NCBI GenBank assembly: GCA_035487155.1
Contig: DATHMK010000058.1
Coordinates: forward strand, 1-64,000
From: DAIDKA01 sp035487155
Lineage (GTDB): Bacteria; Pseudomonadota; Gammaproteobacteria; Steroidobacterales; Steroidobacteraceae
Reading direction: 5' to 3'
DNA length: 64,000 nucleotides
The notes below the pieces were generated by a model. It had not been told where the DNA came from. It saw only the letters and a list, made by a program, of their open reading frames with translations, and searched no databases. Positions 7,916 to 16,696 of this stretch are shown piece by piece (within the stretch, counting starts at the first letter, position 1; each line of letters opens with the position of its first letter). A program made the position numbers and the translations under genes.

Positions 7916-9706
7916 ATGCCTATTCGGATCCTGCCAGACGAACTCATCGACCAGATCGCCGCCGGCGAGGTGATCGAACGCCCGGCCTCGGTGGTGAAGG
8001 AACTGGTCGAGAACAGCCTCGACGCCGGCGCGCGCCGCATCGGCATCGATATCGAGCGCGGCGGGATCGGTCTGATCCGTGTCCACGATGACGGCTCCGG
8101 CATGGCGGCCGATGAGGTGAGCCTCGCCCTGCAGCGGCACGCGACCAGCAAGATCGGCTCGATGGAAGATCTGCAGTCGGTGGCGACCCTGGGATTTCGC
8201 GGCGAGGCCATGCCCTCGATCGCTTCGGTGTCGCGGCTGCGCCTGGTGACGCGCACCGCGCTGGCCGAACATGCGGTGGAGATCCAGGCCGAAGGCGGCA
8301 CGCGCTCGATACTGCGTCCCGCCGCGCAGGTGGTGGGCACCACCATCGAGGTGCGGGATCTGTTCTTCAATGTGCCGGCGCGACGCAAGTTCGTGCGCAG
8401 CGAAGCCACCGAAACCGGTCACATCGTGCGGCTCATGGAGCGCCTGGCGCTGTCGCGGCCGGACATCGGTTTTCAGCTGCGCAACGGGGAGCGGGTGCTG
8501 CTTCAGGCGCAGGCCACGGCGACCGAGGCCGCCAGCGAGCCGGTCGCGGCGCGGGTCCAGGCCATCCTCGGCAACGATTTCCTGGAGCAGGCGCTGCCCT
8601 TCGAGCATATGGCGGGGCCGGTGCGGGTCGGCGGTTGGCTGGGGTTGCCCACGGCATCGCGCGCTGCGGCGGACCAGCAGTTCTGGTTCGTCAACGGCCG
8701 CAGCGTGCGTGACCGGCTGCTGATGAACGCGGTACGCCTGGGGTATCGCGACGTGTTGTTCCATGGCCGCTACCCGGCATACGTCCTGTACCTGACGCTC
8801 GATCCGGCCATGGTCGACGTCAACGCGCATCCCACCAAGCTTGAAGTGCGCTTCCGCGATTCCCGCCAGGTTCACGACTTTGTCTTCCGCGCCATTGCCG
8901 AGGCGCTGGCGCAGACCCGTCCCGGGGTAGCCGAGCCGCAGGCAGGTCATTCCTGGCCCGCGCCGGACGCCGCGGCGCAGGCGGGGGCCGCGCCCCCACC
9001 GGCGCCGCATTACCAGACGGGTCGTGATCCGTGGCAGCTCGTCACGCGCCTGGAGGAGGCCGCGCCGCGCGCCTATGCGCTGGACCTGCCAACGACTGAC
9101 CCGGAACCGGTCGATGCCGCGGCAGAGCGGCCCCTGGGTACGCCGCTGGCGCAGATCCGGGGCACCTACATCCTCTCGCAGACCGAGCAGGGCGTGGTGC
9201 TGGTGGACATGCACGCCGGGCACGAGCGTGTGCTGTATGAACAGTTGAAGAGCCAGTACGCCAGCGGCATGCCCTCGCAGGCCTTGCTCGAGCCATTGGT
9301 CGTGGACCTGGCCGCGCATGAGCTGGAGGCTTTGCTCGAGGACCGCGCGGCGTGGGAGCGCGCCGGTTTTGAACTCGATGCCCTGGGCCATACGCGTCTG
9401 GCGCTACGCCGGGTGCCCGTGCTGCTCTCGGAGGCGAAGATCACCCAGATCGTGCGCGAGGTGGCCCGCGATTTGGATAATCCGGTGGCCGCGCATCATA
9501 TCGAGGACGCCTCCGACCGTTTCCTGGCCACGCTCGCCTGCCGCACCTCGGTGCACGCCAATCGGCGGCTCACAGTGCCGGAGATGGATGCGCTGCTGCG
9601 GCAGATGGAACAGACCTTGCGCGCCAATCAGTGCAACCACGGCCGACCGACCTGGGTGCGCTTGAGCTGGATGGAAATGGACCGGCTGTTCCTGCGCGGC
9701 CGCTAG
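7916..9706 (+). CDS. mutL: DNA mismatch repair protein MutL (endonuclease type)
   Basis: GHKL ATPase linking MutS mismatch recognition to downstream excision. The N-terminal ATPase has LPDELIDQIAAGEV, ENSLDAGA and TLGFRGEA motifs. The C-terminal domain carries VDMHAGHERVLYE at 430-442, which fits the D(Q/M)HA(X)2E(X)4E nuclease signature, plus ACRTSVHAN and CNHGRPT motifs, so this MutL should nick DNA itself, unlike E. coli MutL, which relies on MutH. The ATG at 7916 gives the standard MPIRILPDE N-terminus; the upstream GTG is rejected. 596 residues. Confidence 0.95.
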   Translation: MPIRILPDELIDQIAAGEVIERPASVVKELVENSLDAGARRIGIDIERGGIGLIRVHDDGSGMAADEVSLALQRHATSKIGSMEDLQSVATLGFRGEAMPSIASVSRLRLVTRTALAEHAVEIQAEGGTRSILRPAAQVVGTTIEVRDLFFNVPARRKFVRSEATETGHIVRLMERLALSRPDIGFQLRNGERVLLQAQATATEAASEPVAARVQAILGNDFLEQALPFEHMAGPVRVGGWLGLPTASRAAADQQFWFVNGRSVRDRLLMNAVRLGYRDVLFHGRYPAYVLYLTLDPAMVDVNAHPTKLEVRFRDSRQVHDFVFRAIAEALAQTRPGVAEPQAGHSWPAPDAAAQAGAAPPPAPHYQTGRDPWQLVTRLEEAAPRAYALDLPTTDPEPVDAAAERPLGTPLAQIRGTYILSQTEQGVVLVDMHAGHERVLYEQLKSQYASGMPSQALLEPLVVDLAAHELEALLEDRAAWERAGFELDALGHTRLALRRVPVLLSEAKITQIVREVARDLDNPVAAHHIEDASDRFLATLACRTSVHANRRLTVPEMDALLRQMEQTLRANQCNHGRPTWVRLSWMEMDRLFLRGR

Positions 9707-9717
9707 GGCCGGCAGCA

Positions 9718-10665
9718 ATGACGGGCGCTACGGCACCGGTCCTGATCCTGACCGGACCGACCGGCAGCGGCAAAAGCGAGTGGGCCATGCGGCTGGCAGG
9801 TCAGTGGCCGGTGGAAATCATTTCCGTGGATTCCGCCCAGGTTTTTCGCGGCATGGACATCGGTACCGCCAAGCCTGGTGCCGCGGCACGCGCGGCCGTC
9901 GCGCATCATCTGATCGATATCCTGGATCCGGCGCAGACGTACTCGGCCGGACAGTTCGCCCAGGATGCGGTGGCGCTCATCAGCCAGATCCGCGGCCGCG
10001 GGCATATTCCGCTGCTGGTGGGTGGCACGATGCTCTACCTGCGCGCGCTGCGGCAGGGGCTGGCGCAGCTACCGCATGGCTCCCCGGCGATTCGCCAGGC
10101 CATTGATGCGGCGGCGGCGCAGCGCGGCTGGCCCGTGCTGCATGCGGAGCTGGCGCGCATTGATCCGCTGGCTGCAAGCAGGATTCATCCCAATGATGCA
10201 CAGCGAATCCAGCGTGCACTGGAAGTGTGCCGGCTCACCGGCCAGACTTTGAGCGCGCTTCAGGCGCACAGCCCTGCTGCGTTGCAGGAGCCTGCACCGA
10301 TCTGGGCGCTGGTGCCCGAGCCGCGCGCGCTGCTCCACGAGCGCCTCGCAATCCGCTTCAAGCAGATGATGGCGCAGGGATTTCTAGAGGAGGTGAGGGC
10401 GCTGCACGGCCGTGGCGATCTGCGCGCCGGACACGCATCGATGCGCGCCGTGGGATACCGGCAGCTGTGGCAGCACTGCGACGGTCACATGACCTTGGCC
10501 GAAGCGGCCGAACAGGCCGTCGCCGCGACGCGACAGTTGGCGAAACGCCAGCTCACCTGGCTGCGTGGCGACAGCAGTATCCGCATCGTGGATCCCGAGG
10601 CGCGTGAGGCCTTCGCGGCTTGGAGCTTGGAGGTGGGCGTGGCACTGAGCGCTTTTATCCGCTGA
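9718..10665 (+). CDS. miaA: tRNA dimethylallyltransferase
   Basis: Adds a dimethylallyl group to N6 of A37 in UNN-decoding tRNAs. The 315-residue product shows P-loop TGPTGSGKSE, VDSAQVFRGMDIGTAKP, LVGGTMLYLRAL and HPNDAQRIQRALEV, and ends in TRQLAKRQLTWLRG, all typical. The ATG at 9718, 11 bases after mutL, gives an N-terminus immediately before the P-loop strand; the longer frame starting inside mutL is not needed. Followed by hfq. Confidence 0.96.
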   Translation: MTGATAPVLILTGPTGSGKSEWAMRLAGQWPVEIISVDSAQVFRGMDIGTAKPGAAARAAVAHHLIDILDPAQTYSAGQFAQDAVALISQIRGRGHIPLLVGGTMLYLRALRQGLAQLPHGSPAIRQAIDAAAAQRGWPVLHAELARIDPLAASRIHPNDAQRIQRALEVCRLTGQTLSALQAHSPAALQEPAPIWALVPEPRALLHERLAIRFKQMMAQGFLEEVRALHGRGDLRAGHASMRAVGYRQLWQHCDGHMTLAEAAEQAVAATRQLAKRQLTWLRGDSSIRIVDPEAREAFAAWSLEVGVALSAFIR

Positions 10666-10677
10666 TCGGCCCCGTGG

Positions 10678-10683
10678 TAGAAT
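10678..10683 (+). promoter_or_regulatory. Candidate extended -10 promoter for hfq
   Basis: TAGAAT preceded by TG one base upstream forms an extended -10 in the 136-base gap after miaA. No clear -35 is visible. A dedicated hfq promoter at or just after miaA would match the known E. coli arrangement. Confidence 0.4.
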
Positions 10684-10801
10684 GAGGCCGACGCCTTGCA
10701 GTGCGGGGAGTCGAATATGCTTGCTGACAGGCAGGTTACCGCCACGGGCCTGCCCCGCCGAACCGAACAACTAGAAGCGCCAGAGAATAAGGAGAACCCC
10801 G

Positions 10802-11065
10802 ATGGCCAAAGGCCAATCGCTGCAGGACCCATTTTTGAATGCATTGCGTAAAGAGCGCGTTCCGGTCTCCATTTATCTGGTCAACGGAATCAAACTTCAG
10901 GGACAGATCGACTCATTCGATCAATTTGTGGTGCTGCTGAAGAACAGCGTCAGTCAGATGGTCTACAAACATGCGATCTCCACGGTCGTGCCGGCCCGCA
11001 ATGTGCGTCTGGCCACCGATGAAAACGGCACGCCGACCACCACCGTTGAACCGGCCGCCGAATAG
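10802..11065 (+). CDS. hfq: RNA chaperone Hfq
   Basis: Hexameric Sm-like RNA chaperone for small-RNA regulation. The 87-residue protein begins MAKGQSLQDPFLNALRKERV and contains the Sm1 and Sm2 segments (VSIYLVNGIKLQGQI; VYKHAISTVVP) with a short, Thr/Pro/Glu-rich C-terminal tail. A strong GGAG sits 7 bases before the ATG. Flanked by miaA and hflX as usual. Confidence 0.97.
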   Translation: MAKGQSLQDPFLNALRKERVPVSIYLVNGIKLQGQIDSFDQFVVLLKNSVSQMVYKHAISTVVPARNVRLATDENGTPTTTVEPAAE

Positions 11066-11098
11066 GTACGCGATTGGAAGCCACGTTCTTGCGAAACC

Positions 11099-12451
11099 GT
11101 GATCGAACGCCCACGAACGGGTGAGCGCGCGGTGCTGGTGCGCCTCGGACTGGGTGCACCGATCGATCCGGAGGACCTGGAGGAGTTCACGCAACTGGCG
11201 ACCTCGGCGGGCGCGGTGCCCGTGGCCACGATCACCGCCCGGCGCGAACGTCCGGATTCGAAATTCTTTGTCGGCTCCGGCAAGGCCGATGAGTTGCGTG
11301 ATGCCGCGGCCGCCACCGATGCGGACGTGATCCTCATCGACCATGCGCTCTCACCCAGCCAGGAGCGCAACCTTGAGGAGCACACCGGGCGCCGGGTACT
11401 GGATCGCAACGGTCTCATCCTCGACATCTTCGCGCAGCGCGCCCGCAGTCTTGAGGGCAAGCTCGAGGTGGAACTGGCACAGCTGAAGCATCTGGCCAGC
11501 CGCCTGGTGCGCGGCTGGACCCACCTGGAACGCCAGAAGGGCGGTATCGGCATGCGCGGTCCGGGTGAAACCCAGCTGGAAACCGATCGGCGCCTGCTGG
11601 GCCAGCGGGTCAAGGTACTGGGCAAGCGACTGGAGCGCATCCAGCTGCAGCGTGAGACCGGGCGGCGCACGCGCATGCAGATCCCGGTGCCGACGCTGGC
11701 GCTGGTGGGTTACACGAACGCGGGCAAATCCACCTTGTTTCGCGCGCTGACCGGGGCACCGGCCTATGTGGCCGATCAGCTGTTCGCCACCCTGGATCCG
11801 ACGGTGCGGCGCATCCGTCTGCCGGGCGGCACGGCGGCGGTGGTGGCGGACACCGTGGGCTTCATTCGCGATCTGCCGCATGAGCTGGTCGCTGCCTTTC
11901 GTTCCACGCTGACCGAGGCGCGTGAGGCCACGGTGCTGCTGCACGTGGTGGATGCGAGTGATCCGCGACGCGCGGAGCGCATCGATCAGGTCAATGCGGT
12001 GCTCGGACAGATCGACGCTGGAGAGATCCCCCAGATCATGGTCTACAACAAGATCGATCGACTGCAGACGACACCACGCATCGAACGCGATGCCGATGGG
12101 CGTGTCACCTCGGTGTGGATTTGCGCGACACAGTCCATCGGCATACCGCTGCTGGCGGAGGCCATCACCGAACGCATTGCGCGCACCGTGCATGCCTCTC
12201 GGATACGGATTCCGCCCAGCGCCGGGCAGCTGCGCTCGCGGTTGTACGCGCGCGGCATCGTCAGGCAGGAAGTGGTGCTCGAGGACGGACATATCGAGCT
12301 GCTGCTGGAACTGCCCACCGTCGACCTGCTGGAACTGGCGCGCGCACCCGGCGTCATCGTGGTCGAGGTCCCCGGTGCCAACGCGCCTTGTACACCCGCA
12401 TCGGGCTACCTACAATCTGCGCCTCCTGCGAGCGCGGCAAAGCTGTCCTGA
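11099..12451 (+). CDS. hflX: GTPase HflX
   Basis: Ribosome-associated GTPase that splits stalled ribosomes, for example after heat stress. Seen: N-terminal HflX domain with SKFFVGSGKADEL, a long helical linker with GGIGMRGPGETQLE, then the G domain with GYTNAGKSTLF (G1), DTVGFIRDLP (G3) and NKID (G4). 450 residues, ending in a non-conserved tail. The start is GTG; there is no ATG after the hfq stop in this frame. Next downstream is a DUF2065 gene, not hflK/hflC. Confidence 0.94.
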   Translation: MIERPRTGERAVLVRLGLGAPIDPEDLEEFTQLATSAGAVPVATITARRERPDSKFFVGSGKADELRDAAAATDADVILIDHALSPSQERNLEEHTGRRVLDRNGLILDIFAQRARSLEGKLEVELAQLKHLASRLVRGWTHLERQKGGIGMRGPGETQLETDRRLLGQRVKVLGKRLERIQLQRETGRRTRMQIPVPTLALVGYTNAGKSTLFRALTGAPAYVADQLFATLDPTVRRIRLPGGTAAVVADTVGFIRDLPHELVAAFRSTLTEAREATVLLHVVDASDPRRAERIDQVNAVLGQIDAGEIPQIMVYNKIDRLQTTPRIERDADGRVTSVWICATQSIGIPLLAEAITERIARTVHASRIRIPPSAGQLRSRLYARGIVRQEVVLEDGHIELLLELPTVDLLELARAPGVIVVEVPGANAPCTPASGYLQSAPPASAAKLS

Positions 12452-12485
12452 CGGCGCCTGCACGGTAGTCACAAGGTCATTCGTC

Positions 12486-12680
12486 GTGCCTCACATATTG
12501 TCCGATCTTGGCGCCGCGCTGGCGCTGCTCTTCGTGCTGGAAGGTATTTTTCCGTTTCTGTCGCCCGCGGGCACCAAGCGCGCGCTGGCGCGGATTCTAT
12601 CGTTCGGTGATCGCGAAATTCGCATCGCCGGGCTTGGCAGCATGCTCGTGGGAGTCGTGCTGCTGTTCCTCATCAACTGA
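12486..12680 (+). CDS. DUF2065 family small membrane protein (YjeT-like)
   Basis: A 64-residue protein with two hydrophobic helices (about 8-27 and 45-63) separated by a short basic loop, matching the YjeT/DUF2065 pattern LALLFVLEG-pf-sP. It sits directly before purA, as yjeT does in gammaproteobacteria. The start is a GTG at 12486; the open frame extends far upstream within hflX, but only this portion looks like the family. Function unknown. Confidence 0.8.
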   Translation: MPHILSDLGAALALLFVLEGIFPFLSPAGTKRALARILSFGDREIRIAGLGSMLVGVVLLFLIN

Positions 12681-12689
12681 GTAGGCATC

Positions 12690-13985
12690 ATGGGAAAGTT
12701 CGTCATCGTCATCGGCACCCAATGGGGAGATGAAGGCAAGGGCAAGGTCGTGGACCTGCTTGCCGACCGCGCACGCGCGGTGGCAAGATTTCAAGGAGGG
12801 CACAACGCGGGCCACACCCTGGTCATTGACGGCCGCAAGACCGTGCTGTCGCTGATTCCCTCCGGCATCCTGCGTGAGCAGGTGCGCTGCTTCATCGGCA
12901 ACGGCGTGGTGCTGTCGCTGGAGGCGCTGACCACCGAGGCCGCGAAGCTCATCGACCACGGTGTGCCGGTATACGATCGGCTGCGGATCTCGCCAAACTG
13001 CCCGCTGATCCTGCCCTCGCACGTCGCCCTTGACCGCGCCCGCGAGCACGCCAGTGGCGCCAACGCCATCGGCACCACGGGTCGGGGCATCGGGCCGGCC
13101 TATGAGGACAAGGTGGCACGACGAGCGCTGCGGGTTGCGGACCTGTTCCAACGCGAGCGTTTCGCCGCCAAGCTCGGCCAAGTGCTCGACTTCCATAACT
13201 TCGTGCTGCAGAACTATTTCCGCCAGCAGCCGGTGGATTTCCAGAAGACCCTGGATGAGCAGCTGGCACTGGGAGAACGCGTCAAGGGTTGTGTGGCCGA
13301 CGTGAGCCGGGCTCTGACCCAGCTGCGCGCTGAGAATGAGAACGTCCTGTTTGAGGGCGCGCAGGCCGCGATGCTCGATGTCGACCTGGGTACCTATCCT
13401 TATGTAACCTCCTCGAACACCACGGCCGGCTACGCCGCCACGGGAACCGGCGTGGGCCCACGCGTGTTCGACGAAGTGCTCGGCATCGTCAAGGCCTATA
13501 CCACGCGGGTGGGCGCGGGTCCCTTCCCGACCGAATTGTTCGACAGCGACGGCGAACATCTGGCGCGGGTCGGCCATGAGTTCGGCTCGGTGACCGGTCG
13601 CAAGCGCCGCTGCGGCTGGTTCGACGCGGTGGTGCTACGGCGCTGCGTGGCGCAGTCCAGCGTCACCGGCCTGTGCGTCACCAAGCTCGACGTGCTGGAT
13701 CAGCTGGAAACCATCCGCATCTGCGTGGGTTATCGCAGCGGCGACCAGGTCCTGGAGGAGATGCCTTTGTTCATCGATGCCTATTCGGAAGTGGTTCCGG
13801 TGTACGAAGAGATGCCGGGATGGCGTCAGTCCACCGTCGGCACGGTGCGTTTCGAGGACCTGCCGCTTAATGCGCGTCACTACCTGGATCGCATCCAGGA
13901 GCTGGCGGGGGTGCCCATCGACATGATTTCAACCGGGCCGGATCGTGACCAGACCATCATCAGGCGCAACCCTTTTGTAAGCTGA
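12690..13985 (+). CDS. purA: Adenylosuccinate synthetase
   Basis: GTP-dependent ligation of IMP and aspartate, first committed step to AMP. The 431-residue protein has the GTQWGDEGKGKVVDLL phosphate-binding loop at the N-terminus, GHNAGHTL, GTTGRGIGPAYEDK, the VTSSNTTAG switch region and GRKRRCGWFDAV. Starts 9 bases after the DUF2065 gene. Confidence 0.97.
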   Translation: MGKFVIVIGTQWGDEGKGKVVDLLADRARAVARFQGGHNAGHTLVIDGRKTVLSLIPSGILREQVRCFIGNGVVLSLEALTTEAAKLIDHGVPVYDRLRISPNCPLILPSHVALDRAREHASGANAIGTTGRGIGPAYEDKVARRALRVADLFQRERFAAKLGQVLDFHNFVLQNYFRQQPVDFQKTLDEQLALGERVKGCVADVSRALTQLRAENENVLFEGAQAAMLDVDLGTYPYVTSSNTTAGYAATGTGVGPRVFDEVLGIVKAYTTRVGAGPFPTELFDSDGEHLARVGHEFGSVTGRKRRCGWFDAVVLRRCVAQSSVTGLCVTKLDVLDQLETIRICVGYRSGDQVLEEMPLFIDAYSEVVPVYEEMPGWRQSTVGTVRFEDLPLNARHYLDRIQELAGVPIDMISTGPDRDQTIIRRNPFVS

Positions 13986-14087
13986 ACGGGAGCTGTCTTC
14001 ATTTGCCGACGAATGAATACAAGGTGCGCGCAACTTCACGGAAATTGTAACGACGCTTTACTGGGCGCTTAAGCCGGCTTAATTTTG

Positions 14088-14105
14088 TCGTTGATGGGTC
14101 AACGA
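14088..14105. promoter_or_regulatory. Inverted repeat upstream of LTXXQ-like gene
   Basis: TCGTTGA-TGGG-TCAACGA is a perfect 7-4-7 inverted repeat in the 228-base gap between purA and the next gene. A self-complementary 14-mer, TTAAGCCGGCTTAA (14069-14082), followed by TTTT lies just before it and could act as a weak purA terminator. Either may be an operator; no binding protein can be named. Confidence 0.35.
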
Positions 14106-14213
14106 TAGGTAACCTGGGCCGCTGTGCACGGCGTAGACTGTGATGGATTGGGAATCTGCTTCATTTACAGTCGGTTACAAGTCATTCAACCCATGTTCTG
14201 GAGAAGTGCATTC

Positions 14214-14732
14214 ATGAAGTCGACCATTCAGCGCGTAGTGTTGGCCCTGGCGGTGGCCACACTCGGCGCAGGTGCGGTGGGTACGGCCAGTGCTCAGTCC
14301 ACGTCTTCTGCGCCGGGCGCAGCCGCGCCCAATGGCGCGCATCACGGCCATTTCCGTCACTTCGGTCACGGCGGGCGATTCGTCGGAGCGCTGTTGCGCG
14401 CGACCAAGCAACTGAACTTGTCGCCCGAACAGCAGTCAACCATCAAGACGATTTTGAGCAGCGCGAGGCACAACCATCAGCCTGGCGCTGAGCATCCTGA
14501 TCTGACGGTGCTGGGCAATCCCAGCGATCCGGGCTTCGCCTCGGCCGTGCAAGGTGCCGCGGCGAACGCCAGCAATTCGGTTCAGAAGGATTCGGTGCTG
14601 GCGGGGCAGATCTACGCTGTGTTGAATACGGCGCAAAAACAGCAGCTGCATTCGGTGCTGGCCTCGATTCAGGCCCAGCAACAGGCGCGCCGCGCGGCCT
14701 GGGCGGCCAAGCGCGCCGCTGGTAACGGCTGA
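14214..14732 (+). CDS. Exported Spy/CpxP-like (LTXXQ-type) protein
   Basis: A 172-residue protein with a clear signal peptide (cleavage after SAQS near residue 27), a His/Gly-rich segment (HHGHFRHFGHGG) and a helical body with LNLSPEQQSTIKTIL and LNTAQKQQLHSVLASI, which resemble the LTXXQ repeats of Spy/CpxP periplasmic chaperones. GGAGAAG 7 bases upstream supports the ATG at 14214. A metal-binding or stress-chaperone role is inferred only from this resemblance and the His-rich patch. Followed closely by the DUF2844 gene. Confidence 0.65.
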   Translation: MKSTIQRVVLALAVATLGAGAVGTASAQSTSSAPGAAAPNGAHHGHFRHFGHGGRFVGALLRATKQLNLSPEQQSTIKTILSSARHNHQPGAEHPDLTVLGNPSDPGFASAVQGAAANASNSVQKDSVLAGQIYAVLNTAQKQQLHSVLASIQAQQQARRAAWAAKRAAGNG

Positions 14733-14742
14733 AGGAGTGACG

Positions 14743-15198
14743 GTGCGGGCAGCGTTTTATAGCTTTTCTCTCGCGTGCCTGCTGGTCCAGGGCGTCCCGC
14801 ATACCGCGCGGGCAGCCCTGGGCGGCAGCTCAGATTCTGTTGAATCCGATCGGGTGGTCATGAAGGGGCTGGCCCGTCCGGTGGCGGCCGGAGCCTTGCA
14901 GAAGCAGGAACTGCAACTGCCCTCCGGCACCATCGTCACCGAGTATCTCAACGGCACAGGCAGCGTCTATGCCGTGGCCTGGCACGGCCCGAGCCTGCCC
15001 AACCTGCGCCAGGTGCTGGGCACGTATTTTATTCGCTACCAGACCGCGGCGCAGACGCCAGTAGTGCGCCACCGCCTGGTTCGTTTGAGCAGCCCGGACA
15101 TCGTCATCGAGTCCAGTGGCAGGATGCGGGCCTTCGTGGGCCGCGCGTGGGTGCCGGCACTGTTGCCATCTGGCGTCAGCACCGCGGATATTCACTAA
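14743..15198 (+). CDS. DUF2844 family exported protein
   Basis: A 151-residue protein with a signal peptide (cleavage near ARAALGG) and the DUF2844 pattern: LPSGTIVTEYLNGTGSVYAVAWHGPSLPNLRQ followed by LGTYF. AAGGAG ends 5 bases before the GTG at 14743, favouring it over the overlapping GTG at 14737. Directly upstream of a DUF3443 gene; these two families are often neighbours, suggesting joint function at the cell surface, but the role is unknown. Confidence 0.75.
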   Translation: MRAAFYSFSLACLLVQGVPHTARAALGGSSDSVESDRVVMKGLARPVAAGALQKQELQLPSGTIVTEYLNGTGSVYAVAWHGPSLPNLRQVLGTYFIRYQTAAQTPVVRHRLVRLSSPDIVIESSGRMRAFVGRAWVPALLPSGVSTADIH

Positions 15199-15283
15199 AC
15201 CTGCGACGCCGGCCTATACCTGGGCCGGATTTCACGCCGTAGTATTGCCAGGCTTGCCCCGTGGCACCTGTGGAGAAGCATAC

Positions 15284-16696
15284 TTGCGAAGTCTTTTTGC
15301 CAGTCTGATTTGCGTATCCTTGCTGCTGGCGGGTTGCGGCGGTGGCGGCGGTAGCGTGGCCAGCAGCTCCGGCAGCGGCAGCTCCGGCAGCGGCAGCTCC
15401 GGCAGCGGAGGTTCCGGTTCCGGAGGTTCCGGTTCCGGAGGTTCAGGCTCGGGTGGCTCGGGTTCCGGCGGCTCCGGGTCCACGGCGTACAACGTGGTAA
15501 ACGCCATCGTTGATCAGGGGCCATCAGGGCTGACCAGCGCCAATATCGTAGCCACGAACATCATGTACGTGAACGTGACCGTGTGTGCGCCCGGCAGCAC
15601 CACCACCTGCCAGACGATAGACCATGTGCAGGTCGACACCGGCTCACAGGGGCTGCGCATCCTCAGCTCGGTGCTCAATTCGACCATGACGAATGCCCTG
15701 AAGCCCGTGAGCCTCAACGGCGGCGCTTTGGCGGAATGCCTGGAGTTCGTGGACGGCTATAGCTGGGGACCGGTGGTAACGGCCGATCTGCATATCGGCG
15801 GCTCCGATACCGCCACCACGGGGGAAAGTGCACCGGGAATTCCGGTGCAGATCATTGGCACCAGCACCTATCCGGTGCCCGCGGACTGTTCCAACAACGC
15901 CATCAATCCCACGCCGGAAAACACCGTGGTCGAATTCGGTGCCAACGGCATTATTGGTGTCGGCCTGTTCGACGAGGATTGCGGTACTGTGTGCGCGCCG
16001 GGCACCGGCACCGCCGGTGTCGAAAACGGTGACAACTACTTCACCTGCACCAGCGCCGGCTGTTCTGAGGCGCTGGTTCCCATTGCCGATCAGATGATCA
16101 ATCCTGTGAATGCACTGACAGCCGTCAATGGCATCACCGACAACAACGGGGTGATCATAGAACTGCCGGCGGTGGGTGCCGCCGGTGCTGCGACCGTGAC
16201 GGGAACCATGATATTCGGGATCAGTACCCAGTCAAACAACACCTTGTCGCCCAGCGCCACCGTGATGACTGCGCAGTCCTACACCGGCTATGTGACGACC
16301 AACGTCAGCAGCCTGAGCCAGACGGATGCGGACAGTTATCTGGATAGCGGCTCGAATGCCATCTATTTCAATGACAGCAACATCCCGGACTGCGGCAGCT
16401 CCTCCGCGGCGCCTGATTTCTTCTGTCCGGCCAGTACCGTGAATCTGTCGGCCACCATCACCGGCATCAACAATCAGGTGGCCATGGTGAATTTTTCGGT
16501 CGCCAATGCCAATACGCTGTTTACGGCCAATGACGACTTCGCCGCCTTCAGCAACGTGGCGGCACCCAGTGGTACCACGGTGCTGGAAGAGGCGACCTTC
16601 GACTGGGGACTGCCGCTGTTCTACGGCCACAATGTCTACTTCGCGATGGAGAACAAGGACGCCGGCGGAACCACGGGTCCGTACTACGCCTTCTGA
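15284..16696 (+). CDS. DUF3443 family lipoprotein with Gly/Ser linker
   Basis: A 470-residue lipoprotein: signal peptide with lipobox LLAGC (Cys18), then a Gly/Ser-only linker (residues 19-66), then a Cys-rich globular domain beginning NVVNAIVDQGPSG and VDTGSQGLRILSS, the DUF3443 pattern. The VDTGSQGLR segment is reminiscent of an aspartic-protease DTG motif, but the fold is not otherwise evident. The start is a TTG at 15284 with GGAGAAG 5 bases upstream; this gives a proper lipoprotein signal, whereas the longer frame from 15116 does not. Ends convergent with, and overlapping by 13 bases, the DMT transporter gene. Confidence 0.8.
   Translation: MRSLFASLICVSLLLAGCGGGGGSVASSSGSGSSGSGSSGSGGSGSGGSGSGGSGSGGSGSGGSGSTAYNVVNAIVDQGPSGLTSANIVATNIMYVNVTVCAPGSTTTCQTIDHVQVDTGSQGLRILSSVLNSTMTNALKPVSLNGGALAECLEFVDGYSWGPVVTADLHIGGSDTATTGESAPGIPVQIIGTSTYPVPADCSNNAINPTPENTVVEFGANGIIGVGLFDEDCGTVCAPGTGTAGVENGDNYFTCTSAGCSEALVPIADQMINPVNALTAVNGITDNNGVIIELPAVGAAGAATVTGTMIFGISTQSNNTLSPSATVMTAQSYTGYVTTNVSSLSQTDADSYLDSGSNAIYFNDSNIPDCGSSSAAPDFFCPASTVNLSATITGINNQVAMVNFSVANANTLFTANDDFAAFSNVAAPSGTTVLEEATFDWGLPLFYGHNVYFAMENKDAGGTTGPYYAF
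15356..15481 (+). repeat. Tandem Gly/Ser-encoding repeat inside the DUF3443 gene
   Basis: Short tandem units built on GGTTCCGGTTCCGGA and GGCAGCGGCAGCTCC encode a run of about 40 Gly and Ser residues just after the lipidation site. It is in frame with the gene, so it forms a flexible tether between membrane anchor and domain. Such repeats can vary in copy number. Confidence 0.85.

Noticed and set aside
7532..9391. 619-codon open frame antisense to amiC end and mutL
   Set aside because: High-GC shadow of mutL; no recognisable domain, and it is opposite a clearly conserved gene.
15356..15481. Possible CRISPR-like short repeats
   Set aside because: Repeats are contiguous, without spacers, and encode an in-frame Gly/Ser linker.
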